A DNA stretch of 64,000 bases from Burkholderia oklahomensis C6786 (GTDB lineage Bacteria > Pseudomonadota > Gammaproteobacteria > Burkholderiales > Burkholderiaceae). The stretch's first letter is position 1. Each line of letters begins with the position of its first letter. Position numbers and translations under genes: made by a program. Location of the stretch: the NCBI RefSeq assembly GCF_000959365.1, contig NZ_CP009555.1, positions 1,426,001-1,490,000 on the forward strand. The letters run 5' to 3'. Positions 18,679-28,516 of this stretch are shown here, piece by piece. Under the pieces are notes generated by a model. It did no database searches, was not told the DNA's origin, and was given only the letters and a program-made list of their open reading frames with translations.

Positions 18679-19062
18679 TCAAACCCGAACGAATGTGTCG
18701 GCTCCCGCGTTGATCGACGCCCACTCGTCGCCCGCCTCCACCTGCTGCGTCATCTGCCATAGCGTGTTGATCCTGTCGTTCGACGTGCCGGGCTCGCACT
18801 GTCCGACCCACGCGGTAATCGCCTGAAACTGATCCCAGTGAACGATGAACGCAATCAGGTCGCCGTCGACGTAGCCGATCAGCTCGCCGCTCGTCGAACC
18901 GCCCGTTTCGCTGACCGCGCTTCTGTACGTGCCCGTCACGCTGTCGTCCGATTGCTCGATCTGCATCGTCGAGCCGAGCTCGTTCTTCCACGTGCCGGAG
19001 AAATCGATCGGCATGCCGGTGCCGGCCTTGACGCGCTTGAGCGCATGTTCCAATCGCTGCAT
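18679..19062 (-). CDS. Avidin/streptavidin-family biotin-binding protein
   Basis: A 127-residue protein aligning along its whole length with streptavidin: SGTWKNELGST, GTYRSAVSETGG, FIVHW, AITAWVGQ, INTLW, DEWAS and GADTF. Biotin-contact residues equivalent to streptavidin N23, L25, S27, Y43, S45, W79, T90, W92, W108, W120 and D128 are all present; S88 is Ala. The start is set by AAGGAGG seven bases before ATG 19062. There is no signal peptide, unlike most avidins; the first 18 residues are a charged helix. Biotin binding is predicted with confidence, biological role (biotin scavenging or defence) is not. Confidence 0.9.
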   Translation of the reverse strand: MQRLEHALKRVKAGTGMPIDFSGTWKNELGSTMQIEQSDDSVTGTYRSAVSETGGSTSGELIGYVDGDLIAFIVHWDQFQAITAWVGQCEPGTSNDRINTLWQMTQQVEAGDEWASINAGADTFVRV

Positions 19063-19363
19063 CTTTCGCCTCCTTAATTTACGAATCGACGGCAGCCGGC
19101 CGGGACGGGGCGCAGATCACGCCAAGGCTCTTGTTCTGTCGGCGTTGCAGCACGGATAAATAAAACAATAGACCATCCGCTCGCGACGGCGAGCGATGTT
19201 TCTCCGGATTTTCTGCCTCCCTTCGTGCGGCTGCGCGCCACGCGGCGCGCACGAAGCATGCGCATCGCCCGCCCCGGCAAGCATGCGAAGCGATCGTCGC
19301 GAGCTAGCCTGCCCCAACGGTGACAGGCCCGCCGCGATGCGCGCAGCGGGCCGCGCGTGGCGT
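19063..19363. other. Intergenic region between avidin gene and cusF
   Basis: About 300 bp upstream of the avidin gene and downstream of cusF, both minus strand. The part near 19140-19200 is AT-richer and probably holds the avidin promoter. A 7-bp inverted repeat at 19326-19352 lies past the cusF stop but has no U-tract. No gene is seen. Confidence 0.5.
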
Positions 19364-19711
19364 CTACTTCTCGAGCTTCACGATGGTCATCACGCCATCG
19401 ACGTTCTCGACGCGCACCTTCACCTTGTCGCCCGCATGAACGCCCTTCGCCATCGCGGCGTCCTTCGCCTTGAACGTCATCGTCATCGACGGCATCCCGA
19501 CGTTGTCGAGCGCGCCGTGCTTCAGCGTGACCATGCCGGTCGCGAGATCGACCTTCTTGACCACCGCGTCGGTCAACGCCGCATCGGACGGCTTCGACGC
19601 GCCGCTCGATTGCATCGGCATGTTCATGCCGGCCATCCCGTCGGCGGCGATTGCGGGTGCGGCGGCGACGACAGCCGCGAACGTCATCAGTACAGCGATC
19701 GATTGCTTCAT
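19364..19711 (-). CDS. cusF: Periplasmic copper chaperone CusF-like
   Basis: A 115-residue exported protein with a clear Sec signal (cleavage after PAIAA, near residue 22) and a Met-rich stretch GMAGMNMPM. The CusF OB-fold has [18 protein letters not shown]. Spacing matches the E. coli ligands His36, Met47 and Met49, but the Trp44 that caps Cu(I) is replaced by Met. CusF hands Cu(I)/Ag(I) to the CusCBA pump. GGAG precedes the ATG, which overlaps the cusA stop, so it is the last gene of the cus operon. Confidence 0.9.
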   Translation of the reverse strand: MKQSIAVLMTFAAVVAAAPAIAADGMAGMNMPMQSSGASKPSDAALTDAVVKKVDLATGMVTLKHGALDNVGMPSMTMTFKAKDAAMAKGVHAGDKVKVRVENVDGVMTIVKLEK

Positions 19712-22700
19712 CGAGGTTCTCCAGTGTGAACGGATGGAAGATCCGCGCCGGCGCGGCCGGCAACGGGGGAAAGCGGCGCGCGGCCCGCGCTGCGCACGCG
19801 GCGGCGCTGCAACAGGAACCATGCGGCGGGAATGACGAACATCGACAACAGCGGCGCCGTGACCATGCCGCCCACCATCGGCGCGGCGATTCGCTGCATC
19901 ACTTCGGAACCCGAACCATGCCCGACCATGATCGGCACGAGGCCCGCGAGCACGACGGCGATCGTCATCGCCTTCGGCCGCACGCGCAGCACCGCGCCTT
20001 CGCGGATCGCGTCGGCAAGCATCGCGTCGGTCGGTTGCTCGCCGGCGGCGACGCGCCGGTCGAACGCGCTCTTCAGATACAGCAGCATCACGACGCCGAA
20101 CTCGGCCGCCACGCCCGTTAGCGCGATGAAGCCGACCGCCGTCGCGACCGACACCGCATGGCCGAGCATCCAGACGAACCAGAATCCGCCGACGAGCGCG
20201 AACGGCACGGTCGTCATCAGCAGCAGCGCGTCCGCCGCCGAATCGAACGTCAGGAACAGCAACACGAAGATCACGACGAGCGTCACCGGAATCACCGAGC
20301 GCAGCTTCGCGGCCGCGCGTTCCAGATACTCGAACTGTCCGGACCACGCGATCGAATAGCCCGGCGGCAGCGCGACTCGCTGCGCGACCGCGCGCTGCAT
20401 CGCGTCGACGGCCGTCTTCAGGTCGACGCCGCGAATGTCGACGTACACGTAACCCGACAGTCGCGCGTTCTCGCTGCGGATCATCGGCGGCCCGTCGGCG
20501 ATCGTCACCGCCGCGACGTCGCCGAGCAGGATCTGCGCGCCGCGCTCGGTGACGATCGGCAACTGCCGCAGCTTCTCGAGCGAATCGCGAACCTCGCGCG
20601 GATAGCGGATGTTGATCGGAAAGCGCTCACGCCCGGCGATCACCTCGCCGACGTTCTCGCCGCCGATTGCCGACGCGACGACCGACTGGACGTCGCCGAC
20701 CGACAGCCCGTAGCGCGCGGCCGCGCGCCGGCCGATGTCGACATCGACGTAGCGCCCGCCGTTCAGGCGTTCCGCGAACGCCGACGTGACGCCCGGCACG
20801 CCCTTCACCGCCGCTTCGACCTGCGTCGCGATCCGGTCGATCTGCGCGAGATCCGCGCCTGAGATCTTCACGCCGACGGGCGTCTTGATGCCGGTCGACA
20901 GCATGTCGAGCCGGTTGCGGATCGGCGGCACCCAGACGTTCGACAGGCCCGGCACCTTCACGACGCGATCGAGCTCGTCGACGAGCTTCTCGGGCGTCAT
21001 CCCGGGCCGCCATTCGCTGCGCGGCCTGAAGCGGACCGTCGTCTCGAACATCTCGAGCGGCGCCGGGTCGGTCGCGGTATCCGCACGGCCCGACTTGCCG
21101 AATACGGTCGCGACTTCGGGCACCGTCTTGATCAGGCGATCGGTCTGCTGCAGCAGCTCGGCCGCCTTCTGCGCGGAGATGCCCGGCAGCGCGGTCGGCA
21201 TGTACAGCAGATCGCCTTCGTCGAGCGGCGGCATGAACTCGCCGCCCAGGCGCGACAGCGGAATCGCGGTGACGACGAGCGCCGCGACCGCGATGCCGAT
21301 CGCAAGCCACGGCCGCCGCAGCGTCGCTTCGAGCAGCGGGCGGTAGAGCCTCACGAGCAGGCGATTGAGCGGATTCGACGCCTCGCGCGGAATGCGACCA
21401 CGAATCAGATAGCCCATCAGCACCGGTACGAGCGTGACCGACAATCCGGCTGCCGCGGCGATCGTATACGTCTTCGTGAACGCAAGCGGCGCGAATAGTT
21501 TGCCCTCCTGACCTTCGAGCGCGAACACCGGAACGAACGATAGCGTGATGATCAGGAGCGAGGAGAAGAGCGCGGGCCCGACCTCCGCTGCGGATGCCGC
21601 GATCAGCTCCCAGCGAGCGGCCCCCGCGAGGGGCACGTCCGGATGCTCGTGTTCGTACGCTTCGAGATGCTTGTGCGCGTTCTCGATCATCACGACGGCC
21701 GCGTCGATCATCGCCCCGATCGCGATCGCAATGCCGCCGAGCGACATCAGGTTCGCGTTGACGCCCTGATAGCGCATCACGATGAACGCGGCGAGCACGC
21801 CCAGCGGCAGCGACAGGATCGCGACAAACGCGCTGCGCAGATGAAACAGGAACACCGCGCACACGATCCCGACGATCACGAACTCCTCGACGAGCTTGCC
21901 CTTCAGGTTGTCGACCGCGTGCTCGATCAGCTGCGAGCGGTCGTACGTCGTCACGAGCTCGACGCCCGCGGGCAGCGAGCGCTCGAGATCGGCGAGCTTC
22001 GCCTTCACCGCGTCGATCGTCGAGAGCGCGTTCTTGCCGGAGCGCATCACGATCACGCCGCCCGCGACTTCGCCTTCGCCGTTCAGCTCGGCGATCCCGC
22101 GCCGCATCTCCGGGCCGATCTGGACGCGCGCGACATCGCCGAGCAGCACCGGCGTGCCGGTATCGCTCGTTCGCAGCACGACGTTGCGGAAGTCGTCGAG
22201 CGAACGCAGGTAGCCGCTCGAGCGCACCATGTACTCGGACTCGGCCATCTCGACGACCGAGCCGCCCGATTCGCTGTTCGCCTTGCCGAGCGCGCCGGCG
22301 ACGGCCGCCTGCGTGATGCCGAACGCACGCAGCTTGTCGGGATCGAGCACGACCTGGTACTGGCGCACCATCCCGCCGATGCTCGCGACTTCGGCGACGT
22401 CCGGCACGGCCTTCAGCTCGAACTTCAGGAACCAGTCGTTGAGCGCGCGCAATTGACCGAGATCGTGCCGCCCGGTCTTGTCGACGAGCGCGTACTCGTA
22501 GACCCAGCCGACGCCCGTCGCATCCGGCCCGAGCGCGACCGTCGCGCCCGCCGGCAGCCGGCTCTGCACCTGGCTCAGATACTCGAGCACGCGCGAGCGC
22601 GCCCAGTACTGATCGGTCTTGTCGTCGAACAGCACGTAGACGAACGCGTCGCCGAACGACGAATACGCGCGGATCGACTTCGCGCCCGGCACGCCGAGCA

Positions 22701-22917
22701 GCGTCGTCGTCAGCGGATAGGTGACCTGATCTTCGACCACCTGCGGCGCCTTGCCCGGATACGATGCCTTGACGATCACCTGCGTGTCGGACAGGTCCGG
22801 CAGCGCGTCGAGCGGCGTTCGGCTCAGCGACGCCACGCCCCACGCGGCGACGAGCGCGGCAGCGAGCAGCACGAGGAAGCGATTGCGGATCGACCATCGA
22901 ATGACGTGCGCGATCAT
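19708..22917 (-). CDS. cusA: Copper/silver RND efflux pump, inner-membrane subunit
   Basis: A 1069-residue heavy-metal RND transporter with twelve membrane helices and two large periplasmic loops. The start [36 protein letters not shown], the helix-4 proton relay [20 protein letters not shown] and [20 protein letters not shown] are family signatures. The methionines in the pore region fit Cu(I)/Ag(I) rather than divalent metal export. It forms the tripartite CusCBA complex with the two upstream genes. Starts and stops overlap cusB and cusF by 4 nt. Confidence 0.95.
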   Translation of the reverse strand: MIAHVIRWSIRNRFLVLLAAALVAAWGVASLSRTPLDALPDLSDTQVIVKASYPGKAPQVVEDQVTYPLTTTLLGVPGAKSIRAYSSFGDAFVYVLFDDKTDQYWARSRVLEYLSQVQSRLPAGATVALGPDATGVGWVYEYALVDKTGRHDLGQLRALNDWFLKFELKAVPDVAEVASIGGMVRQYQVVLDPDKLRAFGITQAAVAGALGKANSESGGSVVEMAESEYMVRSSGYLRSLDDFRNVVLRTSDTGTPVLLGDVARVQIGPEMRRGIAELNGEGEVAGGVIVMRSGKNALSTIDAVKAKLADLERSLPAGVELVTTYDRSQLIEHAVDNLKGKLVEEFVIVGIVCAVFLFHLRSAFVAILSLPLGVLAAFIVMRYQGVNANLMSLGGIAIAIGAMIDAAVVMIENAHKHLEAYEHEHPDVPLAGAARWELIAASAAEVGPALFSSLLIITLSFVPVFALEGQEGKLFAPLAFTKTYTIAAAAGLSVTLVPVLMGYLIRGRIPREASNPLNRLLVRLYRPLLEATLRRPWLAIGIAVAALVVTAIPLSRLGGEFMPPLDEGDLLYMPTALPGISAQKAAELLQQTDRLIKTVPEVATVFGKSGRADTATDPAPLEMFETTVRFRPRSEWRPGMTPEKLVDELDRVVKVPGLSNVWVPPIRNRLDMLSTGIKTPVGVKISGADLAQIDRIATQVEAAVKGVPGVTSAFAERLNGGRYVDVDIGRRAAARYGLSVGDVQSVVASAIGGENVGEVIAGRERFPINIRYPREVRDSLEKLRQLPIVTERGAQILLGDVAAVTIADGPPMIRSENARLSGYVYVDIRGVDLKTAVDAMQRAVAQRVALPPGYSIAWSGQFEYLERAAAKLRSVIPVTLVVIFVLLFLTFDSAADALLLMTTVPFALVGGFWFVWMLGHAVSVATAVGFIALTGVAAEFGVVMLLYLKSAFDRRVAAGEQPTDAMLADAIREGAVLRVRPKAMTIAVVLAGLVPIMVGHGSGSEVMQRIAAPMVGGMVTAPLLSMFVIPAAWFLLQRRRVRSAGRAPLSPVAGRAGADLPSVHTGEPR

Positions 22918-24539
22918 CGTGCGCCTCCGACCGGTTCGACCTTCGTCAGCTGATAGCCGTCGCCGGTTGCCTTGAACGCGAAGCGCACCGTATCGCCCGT
23001 CTTCACGCTCGCGAACGCGTCGGGCGCGGGCTTGCCGAACGACATCGTCATCGCGCCCCAGCCGAGCGCCGGCACCGGTCGATGCGAGAACGTGATATCG
23101 GTCGCGGTGATATTTTCGATCTTGCCGATGGTTTCGTAGGTCGGCGCGGCGGCGGTCCGCGACGTCGGCGTCGATCGCGACGAAGCCGCCGCCGATGACG
23201 AAGCCGCGCTCGCCGCGTGCGCGGCGGCGGCATCGCCCGTCGTTGCGCGCGTGCCGGACGCATCGGCTTCGAGCCGCGGCAGCACCGACTTCAGACTCGC
23301 TTCGGAGTCGATCAGGAACTGGCCGGACGCGACGACCGTTTCGCCTTCGCTCAACCCGCCCAGCACCTCGGTCTCGTCGCCGACGTCGCGGCCGGCCGTC
23401 ACGTCCGCGGGCCGCAGCCGACCGTCAGCGCTCCTGACGATCACGACCGAGCGCTTGCCCGTGGCGATCACCGCCTCGGACGGCACGACGAGCCGGGGCG
23501 CCGCCTTCCGCGCGCCGACGCGCACGCGCATCAGCATGCCCGGCGTGAGCGCAAGCGCGTGGTTGTCGATCTCGAGGCGCGCCTGCTGCGTGCGCGTCGT
23601 CGCGCTGACGCCCGGCAGGATCTCGCGGATCGTTCCCTTCACGCGCTGCCGTGGATCGCCCGCGAACGTCGCATCGACGCGCAGGCCGGGCCGCAGGTCG
23701 GACGCCAGTGACTCCGGCACGTCGACGACGAGCCACAGCGTCGACAATCCGGCGATCTTCGCGATCGTCTGCCCGGGCGTCACCATCGCGCCGTCGCGCA
23801 CGTTCAGTTCGCTGACGACGCCCGTCTCCGGCGACGCGAGCGCGACGTGCGTCTGCGCGCGCCCCGTCCGGTCGAGGCTCGCGATCACGCTGTCGGGAAT
23901 CGACAAGGCACGCATCCGCGCACGCGACGCGGCAAGCAGCTCCGCCTCCATTCCGCCGCGCTTGAGCGCGAGATATTCCTCCTGCGGCGCGAGCCAGTCC
24001 GGCACGAACAGCGACGCGACCGGCGCGCCCTTCGCAATGCGCTGCATCGGCGCGCTCGCGTACAAACGGTCGATATAGCCCGTCACGCGCGATTGCACGA
24101 CGGCCGAGCGCGATTCGTCGAATTGCGTCGTGCCGATCGCGTCGATGCTTTCGTCGACGTCGCGCCGGCGCACGGTCGCGTAGCGGATGCCGAGGTTCTG
24201 CTGCAGGCCGGGATCGATGCGCACGCCGACCGCGCCGCCGCCGTCATCCGCATAGACGGGTTCGAGCGGCATGTTCATGAAAGGCGACTTGCCGGGCTTG
24301 TCGAAATGCTGATTCGGCACCATCGGGTCGTGCCAGTACAGCACCTTTCTGCCCGTCTTCGGGTCGATTTTGTCGGCGGTGTTCGCGGTGTTCGCGGTGT
24401 TCGCGGCACCGGCCGCGGCCGAAGTCGCGGCTCCGTTCCCGTGCGGCGCGAAACGAGCGCCGGCGAAATAGCCAGCGCCCAGCAATGCAGCGGCGGCGAA
24501 CGTCATCAGCGCCGCACGCATCAAGCGAGTGTGGTTCAT
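22914..24539 (-). CDS. cusB: Copper/silver efflux periplasmic adaptor CusB with fused CusF domain
   Basis: A 541-residue adaptor anchored by an N-terminal hydrophobic helix. Residues about 64-101 form a heavy-metal-binding domain ([20 protein letters not shown] then MNMPLEPVY). Barrel-sandwich, helical and beta-barrel domains of the membrane-fusion-protein family follow. After an Ala/Ser/Thr linker, residues 468-541 are a complete CusF-like domain in which His486, Trp494, Met497 and Met499 match all four CusF ligands in spacing. ATG 24539 was chosen for its signal-anchor start. A 9-bp repeat near the N-terminus gives ANTANTANTA. Confidence 0.93.
   Translation of the reverse strand: MNHTRLMRAALMTFAAAALLGAGYFAGARFAPHGNGAATSAAAGAANTANTANTADKIDPKTGRKVLYWHDPMVPNQHFDKPGKSPFMNMPLEPVYADDGGGAVGVRIDPGLQQNLGIRYATVRRRDVDESIDAIGTTQFDESRSAVVQSRVTGYIDRLYASAPMQRIAKGAPVASLFVPDWLAPQEEYLALKRGGMEAELLAASRARMRALSIPDSVIASLDRTGRAQTHVALASPETGVVSELNVRDGAMVTPGQTIAKIAGLSTLWLVVDVPESLASDLRPGLRVDATFAGDPRQRVKGTIREILPGVSATTRTQQARLEIDNHALALTPGMLMRVRVGARKAAPRLVVPSEAVIATGKRSVVIVRSADGRLRPADVTAGRDVGDETEVLGGLSEGETVVASGQFLIDSEASLKSVLPRLEADASGTRATTGDAAAAHAASAASSSAAASSRSTPTSRTAAAPTYETIGKIENITATDITFSHRPVPALGWGAMTMSFGKPAPDAFASVKTGDTVRFAFKATGDGYQLTKVEPVGGAR
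24375..24406. repeat. 9-bp in-frame tandem repeat in cusB
   Basis: Three copies of TTCGCGGTG (plus strand) encode Ala-Asn-Thr repeats in the linker between the membrane anchor and the metal-binding domain of CusB. Being a multiple of three, copy changes would only vary linker length. Confidence 0.7.
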
Positions 24540-24549
24540 GTGCGCTCCT

Positions 24550-25848
24550 TCACTGTGCGGCAACCGTCGTCGAGGGGACGACCTGGTATTCGAGCTGCGC
24601 CCACGTCTGCGCGACGTCGCGCTCGAGATCGAGCACCTGCAGCCGGGCATCGAGCCGTGCGCGGCGAGCGGCGAACGCGTCGGCGAGCGAGCCTGCGCCC
24701 GCGCGATACGCGGCGTCGGCGAGCCGCACGCGCTCGTCGGCCGCGGGCAGCAGCGATCGATCGAGCTCCGCGAGACGCGCGCGGCCGCTCGCGAGCGTCG
24801 CCGACTGCGTGCGAATGTCCGCCTCGACCTGGCGCCGCGCATCCTCGTACATCAGCCGCGCCTTCGTCGCGAGCGCGCGCTTCTCGGCGACGTCGCGATT
24901 CTGGCGGTCGCGGCGATTGAGCGGCAGCGGGATCGTGACGCCGATCGACACCATGTTGGCGTACGGCGCACCGCGCTGCTGATACGCGATCTCCCACGTC
25001 CAGTTCGGACGGCGCTCGCTGCTCGCGACGGCGACATCGGCGTCGGCGACCGCGACGTCGCCGTCGGCTGCGATCAGCGTCGGCTGCACGTGCCTCAGCT
25101 CGTCGGACGGCAGCGACGGCACGAACGACACCGGCGCGGGCGGCTCGCCCGACACGTCGGACACCGGCACGGCGGTCCGGCGCGACAGGTCGATCAGCGC
25201 GACGTCGAATGCCTGCCGCGCCTTCAGTTGCTGGTCGCGCGCCTGTGCGAGCAGCGCCCGCGCCTGCAAGGCGTCGGCGGCCATCGCCTTCGCGCCGCGA
25301 TACGCGGCCTGCGTCGCGGCGAGCTCGCGATTCATCGCGTCGACGAGCTCGCGCTGCAGCGCGAGCGCCTTCTTCGCATAAGTGGCGTTGAGCCACGCGA
25401 CGGCCGTCTGCTGACGGACGTTCGCGAGCTGCGCGAGATAGCCGGCGCGCTCGCGGCCGACGACTTCGTTCGCGAGCGCGGCGCGCAGCCGGCGCTTGTC
25501 GCCCGGCACCCACTCCTGCTCGATGCCGATGCGGCGCATCGTCATCGATTCCTGGCCAATCGTGAATCGCTGCGGACCGTCGATCGGCAGATTGTCGATG
25601 CCGGCCTTCAGCATCGGATCGGGCAGCTGCCCGGCCTTGACGACGAGCTCGGCGCTCGCCTGGACGGATGCCTGCGCCGCCTGCATCGCCGCCGATCGAT
25701 CGGTGGCGGATTGCAGCGCGGCGTCGAGCGTGAAAGACGTCTGCTGGGCGAACGCCGCGGCGGCGTTCGCGAACGTGAGCGCCGCGACGAGCGTGCGCGC
25801 GCGCAGGCGCGCACGCCGGCCACGCGGCGCGCGAAACATGAAATGCAT
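24550..25848 (-). CDS. cusC: Outer-membrane efflux channel of the copper pump (TolC/CusC family)
   Basis: A 432-residue outer-membrane factor with a signal peptide ending near AAAFAQQ. Two OEP repeats with long Ala/Arg/Leu coiled-coil helices and SIGVTIPLPLNRRDRQNRDVAE are typical. It lacks a lipidation Cys, unlike E. coli CusC. Two start codons are possible, ATG 25848 or 25839; GGGG lies upstream of both. It is 10 bp before cusB and 93 bp after the small exported protein gene, so all are likely one transcript. Confidence 0.9.
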   Translation of the reverse strand: MHFMFRAPRGRRARLRARTLVAALTFANAAAAFAQQTSFTLDAALQSATDRSAAMQAAQASVQASAELVVKAGQLPDPMLKAGIDNLPIDGPQRFTIGQESMTMRRIGIEQEWVPGDKRRLRAALANEVVGRERAGYLAQLANVRQQTAVAWLNATYAKKALALQRELVDAMNRELAATQAAYRGAKAMAADALQARALLAQARDQQLKARQAFDVALIDLSRRTAVPVSDVSGEPPAPVSFVPSLPSDELRHVQPTLIAADGDVAVADADVAVASSERRPNWTWEIAYQQRGAPYANMVSIGVTIPLPLNRRDRQNRDVAEKRALATKARLMYEDARRQVEADIRTQSATLASGRARLAELDRSLLPAADERVRLADAAYRAGAGSLADAFAARRARLDARLQVLDLERDVAQTWAQLEYQVVPSTTVAAQ

Positions 25849-25941
25849 ATCTTGAACCCCAGCGATGGAATCCCCGAGGGATTCCGCGTCCCGAATACGG
25901 GACGATCCCGCCGCGCGTGCGGCGAACCTATCGGAGAGGGG

Positions 25942-26310
25942 TTAGGCGGTGCGCGGAGGTCGCCACCATCCGCCCGGCTCGCGGACGGTGAGCGACTTCG
26001 CGTAATGGAAGGCGACCTGGCGGCTCGAGCCCGCGGGACGGACCAGGTCGGGCGCCGGCATCGGATGGTAAAGGCTGCCGAACTGGCATTGCACCATCAC
26101 CTTGCAGAAGACGTCCTTCGCTTTGCCGCTCTTGTCGACGGTCGACGACTTCATTGATTCGCAGTCCTGCATCGGCGGCATTGCGCCGCCGTCGCCCATC
26201 GACATCGTCCGCTGCATCGGACAATCGCCGACAAGGCCGCTCGCCGCCAGCCCGGTCAGGGGCAGCGTCGCGCACCACAGCAGCACGAGGAGCAGGCGAA
26301 GCATCTTCAT
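25942..26310 (-). CDS. Exported Met/Cys-rich protein at the head of the copper operon
   Basis: A 122-residue protein with a signal peptide (MKMLRLLLVLLWCATLPLTG). The mature part starts Met/Cys-rich (GDCPMQRTMSMGDGGAMPPM, then DCESMK and FCKVMVQC) and ends in a WWRPPR motif. Small exported proteins with this plan precede cus/czc pumps in several proteobacteria; their role is unclear, perhaps metal sensing or buffering. ATG 26310 is chosen for the signal peptide. There is no Shine-Dalgarno; a TATACT box ends only 8 bp upstream, suggesting a leaderless mRNA. Confidence 0.8.
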   Translation of the reverse strand: MKMLRLLLVLLWCATLPLTGLAASGLVGDCPMQRTMSMGDGGAMPPMQDCESMKSSTVDKSGKAKDVFCKVMVQCQFGSLYHPMPAPDLVRPAGSSRQVAFHYAKSLTVREPGGWWRPPRTA

Positions 26311-26318
26311 CGCGCAAA

Positions 26319-26324
26319 AGTATA
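26319..26324 (-). promoter_or_regulatory. -10 element of the cus operon
   Basis: TATACT on the minus strand is followed by 8 nt and then the start codon at 26310. That places transcription initiation at or within a base or two of the ATG. No good -35 is visible, consistent with activator-dependent control by a metal-responsive regulator encoded elsewhere. Confidence 0.5.
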
Positions 26325-26505
26325 GCGCAGCGGGCGCAAGTCGTTCGTTGCGTTCGAACAGGTTCTGGCGTGCGGCCGGGCTGCTGCCCGCGACCTGTCG
26401 GCACGCGGCGCGGCGGCGCGGCGTTGTGCGACTTCGAGCACCAGCCGGCTCACGTTTCGCCACACCGGACGAACCGCGCGAGCGCGCCGCGGCGCCGTAT
26501 GCGAG

Positions 26506-27003
26506 TCACAACACGACCGGCGCGCTCGACAGCTCGTCGCCCGGCGCCCTGCGCGACGGATAGTGCCGCGCGAGCAGCGCGGTCACGCGCTCGATTCCGT
26601 GGATCGAGCCCGCCTCGAAGCGGCCGCGCCGGAACTCGGCCTCCATCGCGCGGCAAATCTCTTCCCAGTCGTCACTGTCGACGCGCGCATGTATGCCGCG
26701 ATCGGCGACGATCTCGACGTCGTGATCGGCGAGCAGCAGATAGATGAGCACGCCGTTGTTGTGCTCGGTGTCCCAGACGCGCAGTTCGGAGAACACATCG
26801 ATCGCCCGCTCGCGTGCAGTCACCCCCTTGAAGAGCATCGATGCGTGCAGCGCGCCCTCGACCGCGAAGCGCAACTGCCCGACGTGCTTCCCGTGGCTCG
26901 CCTTGACCGCCTGCTCGATCTTGCCGAGCGTGCGCTTCGGAAACGCGGCGCCGACGCGCCAGCGCGTCATCAGCAGATGTCGCGCGATTCGTCCGATATC
27001 CAT
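26506..27003 (-). CDS. TPM-domain protein, short paralogue
   Basis: A 165-residue cytosolic TPM (TLP18.3/Psb32/MOLO-1) domain protein without signal peptide. It has FPKRTLGKIEQAVKASHGKH, VFSELRVWDTEHNNGVLIYL and ADHDVEIVADRGIH. The start at 27003 is preferred over ATG 27009 because GGGAG lies six bases before it and would abut the other; it also overlaps the upstream stop (TGATG). The C-terminal 20 residues lack homology cues. It ends the lemA-TPM-TPM operon. TPM proteins are variously linked to membrane-protein repair or phosphatase activity; function here is unknown. Confidence 0.85.
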   Translation of the reverse strand: MDIGRIARHLLMTRWRVGAAFPKRTLGKIEQAVKASHGKHVGQLRFAVEGALHASMLFKGVTARERAIDVFSELRVWDTEHNNGVLIYLLLADHDVEIVADRGIHARVDSDDWEEICRAMEAEFRRGRFEAGSIHGIERVTALLARHYPSRRAPGDELSSAPVVL

Positions 27004-27851
27004 CACCATCTCCCGGATGCGCCGCCGCCGCCGAACCCGCCGCCGCCGCCGCGGAAGCCGTCCTGTCCGCCGCCCCAGCCGCCGCCGCGGCCGCCGATGA
27101 ACGGGCCGCCGACGCGCGCGCCCATCCCGCCGCCGAACAGCGTGAAGAAGAGCGCGATCGCGGCCGCCGCGACCGCGACGAGTAGCGCGCCGGACAACAG
27201 CCACGCGACGAAACCGACCGCGCCGCCCGTGACGACCGAGCCCGCGAACCGGCCGAACACCGCGCGCAGCACGCCGCCCGCAACGATCGTCATCACGAAC
27301 AGCACCGGCAGCAAACGGCCGGGCCCGCCGTCTTCGCCGCGCCGCGCGCGCGGCGGCGGCAGCGGCTCGCCTTCGATCACGCGCATCATGCTGCCGACGC
27401 CCGCCGAGATTCCGCCGTAAAAGTCGCCGCGCAGAAAGCTCGGCACGATGACCTCGTCGATGATGCGATGGCTCGTCGCGTCGGTCAGCACGCCCTCGAG
27501 GCCGTAGCCGACTTCGATGCGCAGCGTGCGATCGTTCTTCGCGACGATGAGGAGCACGCCGTCGTCGACGTTCGCGCGGCCGAGCTTCCACTGCTCGACG
27601 ACGCGAATCGAATACTGCTCGATCGTCTCGGGCTGCGTCGTCGGCACGATCAGAACGGCGACCTGGCTGCCCTTGCGCGTTTCGAAGTCCTTCAGCGACT
27701 GTTCGAGCGTCGCGCGCTGGGCGTCCGTCAGCGTGCCCGTCGCGTCCGTCACGCGCGCGGCGAGCGGCGGCACCGGCTGCTCGCCGCGGCAGACGCCGCC
27801 GAGCGACGCGAACGTGAGGATGGCGAGGCACGCCGCACGAAAGAACTTCAA
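27003..27851 (-). CDS. TPM-domain membrane protein with Gly-rich tail (YgcG-like)
   Basis: A 282-residue protein. A Sec signal (FFRAACLAILTFASLGGV) leads to a periplasmic TPM domain (VTDATGTLTDAQRATLEQSL, GSQVAVLIVPTT, GYGLEGVLTDATSHRIID). Two membrane helices follow near residues 175-245, then about 35 residues of almost pure Gly with Trp/Phe (GGRGGGWGGGQDGFRGGGGG). The only start that keeps the signal peptide is TTG 27851, which overlaps the lemA stop by 4 nt (TTGA). LemA and TPM proteins occur together in many bacteria. Confidence 0.85.
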   Translation of the reverse strand: MKFFRAACLAILTFASLGGVCRGEQPVPPLAARVTDATGTLTDAQRATLEQSLKDFETRKGSQVAVLIVPTTQPETIEQYSIRVVEQWKLGRANVDDGVLLIVAKNDRTLRIEVGYGLEGVLTDATSHRIIDEVIVPSFLRGDFYGGISAGVGSMMRVIEGEPLPPPRARRGEDGGPGRLLPVLFVMTIVAGGVLRAVFGRFAGSVVTGGAVGFVAWLLSGALLVAVAAAAIALFFTLFGGGMGARVGGPFIGGRGGGWGGGQDGFRGGGGGFGGGGASGRW

Positions 27852-28516
27852 TTCGAGGCTCCGGCGGCCGGCGCGGGCGCGGGCGTGGACCCGAAGTCGA
27901 CGCGCGGCGGCTTCGAGATCTCCGCTTCGTTCGCGACCGCAAAGTTCGGCTTTTCCTTGTAGCCGAACGCCGTTGCGGTCAGGTTGCTCGGGAACGAGCG
28001 GATCGTCGTGTTGTAGGCCTGCACCGAGCGGATGTAGCGGTTGCGCGCGACCGTGATGCGGTTTTCGGTGCCTTCGAGCTGCGCTTGCAGATCGCGGAAG
28101 TTCGCATCGGACTTCAGTTGCGGATAGTTCTCCGACACGACGAGAAGCCGCGACAGCGACGACGTCAGTTGCCCTTGCGCGGCCTCGAATTTCGCGAATG
28201 CCTGCGGATCGGACAGCAGCTCGGGCGTCGCGCGAATCGAGCCGACTTGCGCGCGCGCCTCGGTGACGCGCGTGAGCACGTCGCGCTCCTGATTCGCGTA
28301 GCCCTTCACCGTGTTGACGAGATTCGGCACGAGATCCGCGCGGCGCTGATACTGATTCAGGACTTCCGACCAGCTCGCCTTCACCTGCTCGTCCTGCACC
28401 TGGATCGCGTTGTAGCCGCAGCCGGACAACGCGAACGCGAGCACGGCGAGCGCCGCCGCCCGGACGAGATGTGTCCACGCCGCCGCGGCTTGCGGGATCG
28501 ATGAGTGATGTCGCAT
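27848..28516 (-). CDS. lemA: LemA-family lipoprotein
   Basis: A 222-residue LemA protein. The signal ends in FALSGCGYN, a lipobox with Cys near residue 33. The all-helical core has QRRADLVPNLVNTVKGYANQ, the family signature, then ENRITVARNRYIRSVQAYN and SFPSNLTATAFGYK. GGAGG precedes the ATG. It heads an operon with two TPM proteins, the common genomic pairing. The family's role is not settled; it is probably an envelope scaffold. Confidence 0.92.
   Translation of the reverse strand: MRHHSSIPQAAAAWTHLVRAAALAVLAFALSGCGYNAIQVQDEQVKASWSEVLNQYQRRADLVPNLVNTVKGYANQERDVLTRVTEARAQVGSIRATPELLSDPQAFAKFEAAQGQLTSSLSRLLVVSENYPQLKSDANFRDLQAQLEGTENRITVARNRYIRSVQAYNTTIRSFPSNLTATAFGYKEKPNFAVANEAEISKPPRVDFGSTPAPAPAAGASN

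Noticed and set aside
19326..19352. GGCCCGC/GCGGGCC stem after cusF as terminator
   Set aside because: Only 7 bp with a 13-nt loop and no U-tract; the surrounding GC content makes such matches common.
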